A stretch of DNA of 21,116 bases from the NCBI GenBank assembly GCA_964490725.1, contig CAZBDU010000096.1, positions 1 through 21,116 on the forward strand, in the 5' to 3' direction. The translations under genes and the position numbers were made by a program. Shown here piece after piece: positions 7,859 to 13,946 of the stretch (its first letter is position 1; each line of letters begins with the position of its first letter). The notes beneath the pieces were generated by a model. It saw only the letters and a program-made list of their open reading frames with translations, was not told the origin of the DNA and did no database searches. This DNA comes from CAZBDU01 sp964490725 (GTDB lineage: Bacteria; Spirochaetota; Spirochaetia; SZUA-6; DRHE01).

Positions 7859-7926
7859 TCCTCTTTGTCCCTTTCTATGCCAGCAGCTTGACGGTTTTGA
7901 TAAGCAATACAGTAGCACGCCCCGCG

Positions 7927-7961
7927 AAAAAACCAGGGAAGGCCGGCCCGGCCGGCCCTCC
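7927..7961 (-). terminator. Hairpin plus T-run in the leader of the envelope operon (possible attenuator)
   Basis: The 298-bp gap 7859-8156 separates the divergent envelope and sugar-ABC operons. Reading on the minus strand, arms at 7961-7950 and 7948-7937 (core GGCCGGCC on both sides, extended outward by GGAG/TTCC with one G-T pair) form a stem of about 11 pairs. After CTGG comes TTTTTT (7932-7927). This is the layout of an intrinsic terminator, but no minus-strand gene lies upstream for it to end. It may instead attenuate the envelope operon from a promoter further upstream, or insulate the two operons. I see no convincing -35/-10 pair in this gap for either operon. Confidence 0.5.
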
Positions 7962-7975
7962 TTACAGAACTGTAA
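7962..7975. promoter_or_regulatory. Perfect palindrome, operator-like
   Basis: TTACAG-AA-CTGTAA is a perfect 6-2-6 inverted repeat in an otherwise GC-rich divergent gap. The right half contains TGTAAT (7971-7976), a 5/6 match to a -10 box for the plus-strand sugar-ABC operon, but without a recognisable -35. A regulator covering this site could affect both flanking operons. The assignment rests on symmetry and position only. Confidence 0.4.
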
Positions 7976-8156
7976 TCCTGGCGACATCCGGCGGTAAGAG
8001 TCGCAGGCGCATCTTCAATGTATCAGGCGGGGAATTCGCCGATCCGGCGGGACCCCGGCTCTTGAGCGGACGTGAGGGCGGCAGACGCCGTCACCAACCC
8101 AAACACAGCCGGCCGCGGCGCGCAAAGCCACGTCGCCGGCAGAAAGGAAAGGCAGC

Positions 8157-9305
8157 ATGAAGAGGAAAGCGATCCTCACGCTGTTGATTCTAGGTGCCCT
8201 GATCTTCACCTTCTCGGCGTACGCCGGTGGCACCAGCGAGAAGACGCCGGCTGCGGCCAAGACGAAGCCGCAGCTCGTTTACTTCATCTTCACGGGGTAC
8301 GCGTACCCCTACTTCGCCCCCATGGCGGAGGCGGTCAAGCAGGCCAGCTCGCACTACCCGAACATGGACGTCAAGATCGTCAACGCCAACAACTCCGCCT
8401 CCCAGGAGATCACCGCCATCAAGGAGGCGGTGGCCGCCGGCGCCAAGGGGATCATCCTCAATACCATCCAGGAGTCGGTCACCAGCGCCGCCATGGACGC
8501 CATGAAGCAGGGCGTTCCGGTGATCACCATCGACCGTGACGTCAGCGCCCCCACCGCGCGGGTTGCCTTCATCGGCGACAACGACGAGACCCTGGGCAAG
8601 CTGGAGACTCAGTACGCGGTGAACTACCTGGCGAAGAACAACGTCCCGAAGCCCTGGCACGTGGTGGTTCTCCAGGGGACCCTCGGGGCCAGCGTGACCG
8701 TGGGCCGCCTCCAGGGGGCCATGGACGTGTTGAAGCCGCTGGTGGACAACGGCTCGGTGAAGGTGGTTCTCAACCAGTCGGCCGATTTCGCCACCGACAA
8801 GGCGCAGTCCATGATCTCCACGCTGCTGGCCAAGACCACCGACATCCAGCTCATCGTCACCGGCAACGACGCCGAAGCGTTGGGGGCCATCAACGCCCTG
8901 AAGAGCCACAACATCACGCTGGGAAAGCAGACCTTCGTGGTGGGCGCCGACGCGCAGCCCCAGTCCCTGGCCGCCGTGAAGAACGGCACCCAGCTGGACA
9001 CCGTGACCCACTCCCCCTTCGTGGAGGCCTACTGGGCGGTGGAGGCCATGAGCAACTACCTGCAGAACGGAACCAAGCCCCCGGCGGCGCAGTTCCCGGA
9101 CGGCAAGGTGCTCATCCCCATGACCGTGGTCTCGGCGCAGAACGTGAGCCAGATCTCCGATTGGGGAACCCCCGAGAGCATCCCGGCGCTGCCCTACGGA
9201 ACCTCGCAGTCCTACCGGGTGGCCTCGGCGCCCTCGGGCTCGACCAGCCAGAGCCAGGCGAGCAAGAGCTCGTCCTCCATGCAGAGCTCCGGCTCCAAGT
9301 ATTGA
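8157..9305 (+). CDS. Sugar ABC transporter substrate-binding protein, RbsB-like (CUT2 type)
   Basis: A 382-residue exported binding protein that delivers a monosaccharide-type ligand to the downstream ABC transporter. Residues 1-23 are a signal peptide (MKRKAILTLL then a hydrophobic core to FSAYA); there is no lipobox Cys. The mature part matches the periplasmic-binding-protein type 4 family: YFIFTGYAYPYFAPMAEAVK, a VDIKIVNANN-like strand, then AAGAKGIILNT, GVPVITIDRDV, AFIGDNDETLG, LIVTGNDAEALGAINALK and VVGADAQPQSL. These are the alternating strands and helices of ribose/xylose/galactose binders. The last 31 or so residues are an unusual Ser/Gln-rich tail (SGSTSQSQASKSSSS). The AAGGAAAGG ribosome site is good. 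The stop codon overlaps the next gene as TGATG. The sugar cannot be told from sequence. Confidence 0.92.
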   Translation: MKRKAILTLLILGALIFTFSAYAGGTSEKTPAAAKTKPQLVYFIFTGYAYPYFAPMAEAVKQASSHYPNMDVKIVNANNSASQEITAIKEAVAAGAKGIILNTIQESVTSAAMDAMKQGVPVITIDRDVSAPTARVAFIGDNDETLGKLETQYAVNYLAKNNVPKPWHVVVLQGTLGASVTVGRLQGAMDVLKPLVDNGSVKVVLNQSADFATDKAQSMISTLLAKTTDIQLIVTGNDAEALGAINALKSHNITLGKQTFVVGADAQPQSLAAVKNGTQLDTVTHSPFVEAYWAVEAMSNYLQNGTKPPAAQFPDGKVLIPMTVVSAQNVSQISDWGTPESIPALPYGTSQSYRVASAPSGSTSQSQASKSSSSMQSSGSKY

Positions 9306-10054
9306 TGAGCGGCAGCGCTCAAACGGTCGTGGACCGGCAGCCTTTGCTGTCGGTCCGCGACCTGGTCAAGACCTTCGGCGCGGTGCGGGCCGTGGACAGC
9401 GTGAGCCTGGACATCTACGAGCGGGAAGTGGTGGGAATCATCGGCGACAACGGGGCGGGCAAGTCCACCTTTCTCTCGCTGCTGGCGGGCTTCTACCACC
9501 CCGACGCGGGGCGCTTCCTCTACCGCGGCCAGCCCGTGACCATCACCTCCCCGAGGACGGCGCGCCACCGCCTGGGTATCGAGATGATCTATCAGAACCT
9601 GGAGCTGGCCCCGGACCTGACCGTTCGGGAGAACCTGTTCCTGGGCGAGGAGCCCCGGGTGGCTGGCGTGTTCGCGGACCGACGCCGGATGACCCGGCAG
9701 GCCGCCGCGGTGATGCGCCGGCTCAACACACGGCTTTCCCCGAACGACATCGTGGCCGAGCTGTCCGGGGGAGAGAAGCAGTCCGTGGCCATCGGCCGGG
9801 CCCTGCTGTTCGACCGGGAGGTGGTGATCATGGACGAGCCCACCGCCGCCATATCCGTGCAGAAGGTGGAGGAGCTGCTGGAGCTGATCCGCAACCTGAA
9901 GTCCTACGGCAGGACGGTGCTGCTGGTGAGCCATCGGCTGGAGGACGTGCTGCACGTGGCGGACCGGATCGTGGTCTTCTACCACGGTACGATCAGGAAG
10001 ACGCTTCCCAACGAGGGGCTGGCGGTTAGCGACCTGATACACGAGATGTTCTGA
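9305..10054 (+). CDS. Sugar ABC transporter ATPase, single-domain CUT2 type
   Basis: A 249-residue nucleotide-binding protein that powers the neighbouring permease. Walker A is GDNGAGKS (47-54), the Q-loop is YQNLELAP (96-103), the ABC signature is LSGGEKQ (153-159), Walker B with catalytic Glu is VVIMDEPTAA (173-182) and the switch His is in VSHR (208-211). I chose the ATG at 9305, which overlaps the preceding TGA as TGATG; the frame is open 48 codons further upstream inside the binding-protein gene, but that part is not coding in this frame. Most CUT2 ATPases (RbsA, XylG, MglA) are about 500 residues with two ABC domains. This one has a single domain like FrcA and presumably works as a homodimer. 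The stop overlaps the permease ATG, again as TGATG. Confidence 0.93.
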   Translation: MSGSAQTVVDRQPLLSVRDLVKTFGAVRAVDSVSLDIYEREVVGIIGDNGAGKSTFLSLLAGFYHPDAGRFLYRGQPVTITSPRTARHRLGIEMIYQNLELAPDLTVRENLFLGEEPRVAGVFADRRRMTRQAAAVMRRLNTRLSPNDIVAELSGGEKQSVAIGRALLFDREVVIMDEPTAAISVQKVEELLELIRNLKSYGRTVLLVSHRLEDVLHVADRIVVFYHGTIRKTLPNEGLAVSDLIHEMF

Positions 10055-11193
10055 TGGGGGACCGCAGGATGGGGGAGCGCACAACCGAGGACCGCACAAC
10101 CGAGGAGCGCAAGACCGAGGAGCTCACAACCCGGGAGCACACGCCCGGGGAGCTCACAAACCAGGAGCGCAGGACCGGGAGGCGCAGGGCGGTCCGGCGG
10201 CCCGGGAGCTTCGCGGCTGAGCGGATGCGCGGGCTCCAGCGCCTGCTGTTCGGCAGGCCCGGCAGCGTGCGCCGCCCGGCGGTGTTCCTGGTGGTGGCCT
10301 TCGCCGTCTCCTCGCTGGTATCTCCGGCCTTCCTGACCCTCAACAACCTGGTGGCCCTCCTGGCCAGCTCCAGCTTCCTGGTGGTGGTGGCCGCCGGGGA
10401 GGCGTTCGTCATCATGGTGGGGGGAATCGACCTGGGGGTGGAGAGCGTGCTGGCCGCCTCCGGCATGTTCCTGGCCTGGCTGTATGTCTTCCAGCGCCTG
10501 CCCGCCGGGGCCGCCATGGCTGCGGCCCTGATCTTCGGCGCCGCCGTGGGTGCCCTGGCGGGCCTGCTGGTGACGCGCCTGCGAATCCCTTCCTTTATAG
10601 TGACTCTGGGCAGCTACTGGGGGTTCCGGGGAATCGCCCTGCTGTTCAACGGCGGCAACTACATCAACCCCACCGCGGTGCAGCCAGCGCGGGAGTTCCT
10701 CTTTGGTGGGATCGCCGGCACCCTGCTGGGGATTCCCACCCTCATCGTGGTGATGGTCGTGGTGGTGGCTCTGGGGCAGGTGCTCCTGTCCTACACGCCG
10801 CTGGGAACCTGGATCAAGGGCACCGGTTCCAGCGAGGAGGCCAGCCGGGCGGTGGGGCTGCGCACCGCACTGATCAAGGTGTTCGTCTTTGCCGTCTCCG
10901 GCCTGCTGGCCGCCCTGGCAGGTATGATGATCACCGCCTGGCAGGACTCGATCTACCCCCTCACCGGGCAGGGCTACTCGCTGGAGGCCATCGCCGGAGT
11001 GATCCTGGGAGGGATCCCCTTCACCGGCGGGCGGGGCAGCATCCTGGGGGCGGCGCTGGGGGCGCTGGTGATCGGCGTCATCAACGACCTGATCGTGCTG
11101 ATCGGGCTGCCGGCCCTCTACGAGTACATCTTCGTGGCGGTGGTGCTCATCCTGGCGGGCCTCCAGACCCGCGGCGGGCTGTTCGTGAAGTAG
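10054..11193 (+). CDS. Sugar ABC transporter permease, RbsC/FrcC-like
   Basis: A 379-residue integral membrane permease of the CUT2 type. From about residue 75 it has 8-10 hydrophobic segments. Family landmarks include FLTLNNLVALL (93-103), IMVGGIDLGVESVLAASG (120-137, compare the usual GGIDLSVGS), RLRIPSFIVTLGS and YSLEAIAGVILGGIPFTGGRG, which is the conserved cytoplasmic coupling region. The unusual part is the N-terminus: about 60 mostly charged residues (TTEDRTTEERKTEELTTREH) encoded by 15-bp tandem repeats, where related permeases usually have a short tail. Translation probably starts at 10054 through the TGATG overlap. In-frame ATGs at 10069 and 10225 could give shorter forms; the latter would remove the repeats. 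It converges with the beta-mannosidase gene, whose stop lies 18 bases away. Confidence 0.88.
   Translation: MGDRRMGERTTEDRTTEERKTEELTTREHTPGELTNQERRTGRRRAVRRPGSFAAERMRGLQRLLFGRPGSVRRPAVFLVVAFAVSSLVSPAFLTLNNLVALLASSSFLVVVAAGEAFVIMVGGIDLGVESVLAASGMFLAWLYVFQRLPAGAAMAAALIFGAAVGALAGLLVTRLRIPSFIVTLGSYWGFRGIALLFNGGNYINPTAVQPAREFLFGGIAGTLLGIPTLIVVMVVVVALGQVLLSYTPLGTWIKGTGSSEEASRAVGLRTALIKVFVFAVSGLLAALAGMMITAWQDSIYPLTGQGYSLEAIAGVILGGIPFTGGRGSILGAALGALVIGVINDLIVLIGLPALYEYIFVAVVLILAGLQTRGGLFVK
10066..10185 (+). repeat. 15-bp tandem repeats encoding a pentapeptide tail
   Basis: Eight imperfect copies of a 15-base unit close to ACAACCGAGGAGCGC run in frame from 10066 to 10185; the copies at 10081-10095 and 10096-10110 differ by one base. 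They encode five-residue units such as TTEDR, TTEER, KTEEL, TTREH, TPGEL and TNQER at the permease N-terminus. Because the unit is a multiple of three, copy-number change would not shift the frame. Confidence 0.8.
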
Positions 11194-11201
11194 CTCCTCC
11201 C

Positions 11202-11227
11202 GGGCACCGTGCTACGGGTAGGTGCCC
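11202..11227. other. Hairpin at the convergent gene ends
   Basis: GGGCACC (11202-11208) and GGTGCCC (11221-11227) form a perfect 7-bp stem with a 12-base loop. It spans the short gap between the permease stop and the beta-mannosidase stop and includes the last codons of the latter. No T-run follows on either strand, so I call it a possible weak bidirectional terminator or RNA end-stabilising hairpin only. Confidence 0.3.
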
Positions 11228-13695
11228 CGCAGGTGCCGGACGGTGAGCGTCCGGCGCAGCTCCTCGCCTCCCGCCTTCCCCTCGGGGAGGAACTCCAGCA
11301 GGCGGGGCTCCCCGGGAAGCAGGGTGAAGGCGCTGTCGCTGAAGCGGCCCGCCGCGGAGCCGGGATCCGGGGCCACGTAGAACGCCGGCCGGCGGCAGGA
11401 GAGCTCCAGGAGGAGCCGGCCCTCCTCCCCGCGCAGCTCCGCCTGAATGGAGGGCTCCTGCAGGGGACAGCGCTTGGGGGCGGCCAGGAACAGCTCGTTG
11501 TCCACCGTTTCCTCCTGGCTCTGGAGCCGCAGGTGGAGGAATACCTCCTCGGTTTTCCAGGGGAGCGCTGCAAGCTCGAAGGCGGCAAGACGCACGGCCG
11601 CCTGTGCGGGAAGCTCCACGGAGGTGCGTTCCTCCCGCCGGAGGCGGCCGTCGAAACCCAGGAACCTCAACTGAAGCTCGCCGCCTCGGGGTTCCAGCCT
11701 GTCGTTTACCCCGAACACCTCCAACGTCCGGCCGTCGGCGCAGAAGGCCATGGCGTGCACCGGTGCGAAGAACCGCCTGGCGGCGTAGTGCAGCAGCTTC
11801 CAGCGCCCCGAGTACTCCAGGGAGGACCAGGAGGCCGCCGGCCAGAGGTCGTTCAGCTGCCAGTAGAGGGTCCCCATGCAGGTGGGCCGCCGGCTGCGCC
11901 AGTGCTCCACGGCGGTCTTCACCGCCAGGGCCTGCTGGACCTGGCTGAGGTAGAGGGTGGCGGCAAAGCCTTCGGGCATGCGGAAGTAGCGGGTCATGGT
12001 TTCGGCGATGACGGTGTTGCCCCTGGGGCTGCGCTGGTGGTGCTCCATCACCGGGGCGGTGAGGTTCCACTGGTCTTCCGGTGCGAAGCTGGCCACCGTC
12101 TCCAGGGAGGGGAAGGACTGGAAGCCGAACTCGGAGCAGAAGCGCGGGGTGACCCGGTAGTAGGCGTCGAAGCTCCTGCCCTCGTGCCACACGCTCCAGT
12201 AGTGCATGTCCCCCTTGCGATCGTCGTGCCAATTGTCCGAGTAGTCCGCCGGGCCGGCGCAGGGCGAGCTGGGCCACCAGGGGCGCTCCGGGTCCAGCTC
12301 CCGTGCCACCCGGCCCACCACCCCCTCGTTCAGCCGGTCGTAGTCCACCAGGTAGCGCGCCGGCTGGGCGCGGCTCTCCTCGAACCAGCCCAGGGCCCCC
12401 AGGTTCTCGTTGTTGCCGCACCACAGCACCAGGCAAGGGTGCTCCTGCAGCCGCCGCACCTGGTAGCGCACCTCCTCCTCCACTTCCGCCAGGAACTCCG
12501 GGGTGGCCGGATAGGTGGCGCAGGAGAACATCATGTCCTGCCAGACCATCAGGCCCAGCCGGTCGCAGAGCCGGTAGAGCTCCTCCCCCTCGTACTGGCC
12601 GCCCCCCCAGACGCGGATCATGTTCATGTTGGCCGCCGCCGCGTCGCGGAGGAGCCGCCCGTAGCGTTCGGGGGTCTGCCCGGAGGGCAGCGCGTCGGCG
12701 GGAATCCAGTTGGCCCCCTTGCAGAACACTTCCACGCCGTTCAGGCGGAAGACCATGCCGCGGCCCGCCTGGTCGTCCTCCGTCACCACCTCCACGGTGC
12801 GAAAGCCAGTCTCCCGGAGGAGCTCCTCCCCGCCGGCCTGCACCGACAGAGGGTACAGGGCCTGCGCTCCGTAGCCGGCGGGCCACCACAGCTCGGGCTC
12901 CCGCACCTGGAGGGTCTCGGTCAGGAGGTTGATACCCGGACTCACCGCCACCCGCCGCTCCGCAAGGGCCAGGTCCCCTCCCAGAGCGACCCGCAGCGGA
13001 ATCTCCCCCTCCCGGCAGGCCAGGAACTCCGCCGTGACCTCGACCTGCCACAGCTTCCCCTCCCGCCGCTTGCGGGTGTACACGTGCTCGATCAACCCGT
13101 CGCTGGTGAACGCCAGCTCCACCCCCCCATAGATGCCTCCCACCATCAGGCAGGGTCCCCAATCCCAGCCCGAGTGGCATTGGGCCTTGCGCACCAGGTT
13201 GCGGTGCGGGGACTGCACGGGGTAGACGGTGTGGGGAACCGGGTAGGGGAGCCGGCCGGCGCGCCGCAGGGCTTCCCCTTCGGCGGAGCGGATCAGCACC
13301 TCGATGCGGTTCATCCCCGCGTGCACCGCATGGCTCACCTCCACGCGCAGCCGCCGGAACATGTTGGTGCTCTCCGCCACCGGGGCGCCGTTGATGCGGA
13401 CCTCCGCGCAGGTGTCCAGGGTTTCCACCGTGAGGAAGGCGGACCGCTTCAGGAGCTCGGCGGGGATCTCCACCTCCCGGGAGAGAATCCAGTCCGCCTG
13501 TCCCACCCACAGCACCTCCAGCTCGTTCGTGTCGGGGTAGGGGTGCGGGATCACCCCTGCGGCGATTAGGGCGCTGTGGATGTCCCCGGGCACGCGCATC
13601 GGCACCGCTGCGGCCGCCTGCGGCCGCGGGCTCTCCCCGGGCCGGACCGCCTGCTGCAGCCGCCATTCCCCCGCCAGGTCCACGTGCGCCGTCAT
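11212..13695 (-). CDS. GH2 beta-mannosidase
   Basis: An 827-residue cytoplasmic glycoside hydrolase family 2 enzyme that removes terminal beta-mannosyl residues from manno- or glucomanno-oligosaccharides. It has no signal peptide. An N-terminal jelly-roll domain (VPGDIHSALIAAGVIPHPY, TNELEVLWVGQADW) carries the typical beta-mannosidase signature RKAQCHSGWDWGPCL (169-183). The TIM barrel follows, with FCKGANWIPADALP (324-337), NMIRVWGGGQYE (358-369), the acid/base WCGNNE (Glu430) and the nucleophile FCSEFGFQSF (Glu522), then GTLYWQLNDLWPAASW (608-623). C-terminal beta-sandwich domains complete it, and the length is normal for the family. The start at 13695 has a GGAGGCGGAG ribosome site. It is transcribed away from the ROK regulator from a promoter with a matching operator-like repeat, so it probably belongs to the same regulon as the cellobiose phosphorylase operon. 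Confidence 0.93.
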   Translation of the reverse strand: MTAHVDLAGEWRLQQAVRPGESPRPQAAAAVPMRVPGDIHSALIAAGVIPHPYPDTNELEVLWVGQADWILSREVEIPAELLKRSAFLTVETLDTCAEVRINGAPVAESTNMFRRLRVEVSHAVHAGMNRIEVLIRSAEGEALRRAGRLPYPVPHTVYPVQSPHRNLVRKAQCHSGWDWGPCLMVGGIYGGVELAFTSDGLIEHVYTRKRREGKLWQVEVTAEFLACREGEIPLRVALGGDLALAERRVAVSPGINLLTETLQVREPELWWPAGYGAQALYPLSVQAGGEELLRETGFRTVEVVTEDDQAGRGMVFRLNGVEVFCKGANWIPADALPSGQTPERYGRLLRDAAAANMNMIRVWGGGQYEGEELYRLCDRLGLMVWQDMMFSCATYPATPEFLAEVEEEVRYQVRRLQEHPCLVLWCGNNENLGALGWFEESRAQPARYLVDYDRLNEGVVGRVARELDPERPWWPSSPCAGPADYSDNWHDDRKGDMHYWSVWHEGRSFDAYYRVTPRFCSEFGFQSFPSLETVASFAPEDQWNLTAPVMEHHQRSPRGNTVIAETMTRYFRMPEGFAATLYLSQVQQALAVKTAVEHWRSRRPTCMGTLYWQLNDLWPAASWSSLEYSGRWKLLHYAARRFFAPVHAMAFCADGRTLEVFGVNDRLEPRGGELQLRFLGFDGRLRREERTSVELPAQAAVRLAAFELAALPWKTEEVFLHLRLQSQEETVDNELFLAAPKRCPLQEPSIQAELRGEEGRLLLELSCRRPAFYVAPDPGSAAGRFSDSAFTLLPGEPRLLEFLPEGKAGGEELRRTLTVRHLRGTYP

Positions 13696-13719
13696 CTCCG
13701 CCTCCGGCCCGTCCGCCCG

Positions 13720-13744
13720 GGTTGGTTTGTTGAGCGGACGAACC
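13720..13744. promoter_or_regulatory. Operator-like inverted repeat at the beta-mannosidase promoter
   Basis: GGTTTGT (13724-13730) and ACGAACC (13738-13744) are inverted with 6 of 7 positions matching across a 7-base spacer; an overlapping GGTTGGT starts at 13720. The site begins right after the -10 box of the minus-strand promoter, covering the probable transcription start. It shares GGTT-N-GT / AC-N-AACC half-sites with the repeat on the other side of the gap. ROK repressor binding is inferred. Confidence 0.5.
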
Positions 13745-13745
13745 G

Positions 13746-13774
13746 ATCATGACACGCCGCCGGCTCCCCGTCAA
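13746..13774 (-). promoter_or_regulatory. Sigma70-type promoter for the beta-mannosidase
   Basis: On the minus strand TTGACG (13774-13769), a 17-base spacer and CATGAT (13751-13746) match the -35 and -10 boxes at 5/6 and 4/6. The leader to the ATG at 13695 would be about 45 bases. Spacing and position in the divergent gap support it. Confidence 0.65.
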
Positions 13775-13830
13775 GCGCTCTCCACAGCCAGAAGAAGGGG
13801 AAATTTCGCGGGAAAGTGGCGGGATTCCGG

Positions 13831-13859
13831 TTGACAGCAGGCACCGGCCATGGTATAGA
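13831..13859 (+). promoter_or_regulatory. Sigma70-type promoter for the ROK/cellobiose phosphorylase operon
   Basis: A perfect TTGACA (13831-13836), an ideal 17-base spacer and TATAGA (13854-13859, 4/6) form the strongest promoter seen in the window. Transcription would start near 13866, inside the inverted repeat that follows directly, giving a leader of about 80 bases to the regulator ATG. Confidence 0.75.
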
Positions 13860-13860
13860 T

Positions 13861-13888
13861 GGTTGGTTGGTTTATAATCCAACTAACC
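13861..13888. promoter_or_regulatory. Operator-like inverted repeat at the ROK operon promoter
   Basis: GGTTGGTTGG (13861-13870), an 8-base AT-rich centre TTTATAAT, and CCAACTAACC (13879-13888) form an inverted repeat with 9 of 10 paired positions. It abuts the -10 box and covers the expected start site, a classic repressor position. GTTNGTT/AACNAAC-type half-sites resemble operators known for ROK regulators such as XylR. Autoregulation by the ROK protein encoded just downstream is the natural reading. Confidence 0.65.
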
Positions 13889-13946
13889 CCAGCATGGCCG
13901 GGCTCGGGAACGATCGGCAGGCTGGAGGCCAGGGAGCGGGGACGGC

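Noticed and set aside
7889..7917. TTGACG on the plus strand as the -35 box of a promoter for the sugar ABC operon
   Set aside because: At 16-18 bases downstream there is no acceptable -10 box (GTAGCA), and the hairpin would lie in the leader.
7859..7987. Upstream extension of the TPR-barrel gene by 43 codons
   Set aside because: The extension would bury the signal peptide behind a non-hydrophobic segment and runs through the hairpin and T-run; the ATG at 7858 has a ribosome site and directly precedes the signal peptide.
9161..9304. Upstream extension of the CUT2 ATPase by 48 codons
   Set aside because: This part overlaps the end of the binding-protein gene and does not resemble an ATPase; the TGATG start at 9305 fits the family N-terminus.
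11194..11211. A rho-independent terminator between the convergent permease and beta-mannosidase genes
   Set aside because: The 7-bp hairpin that overlaps this gap has no T-run on either strand, so it is listed only as a hairpin.
11147..13882. A 911-codon minus-strand frame overlapping the beta-mannosidase in another frame
   Set aside because: It is a Gly/Arg/Ala/Pro-rich shadow; the adjacent frame encodes a full-length GH2 enzyme with both catalytic glutamates.
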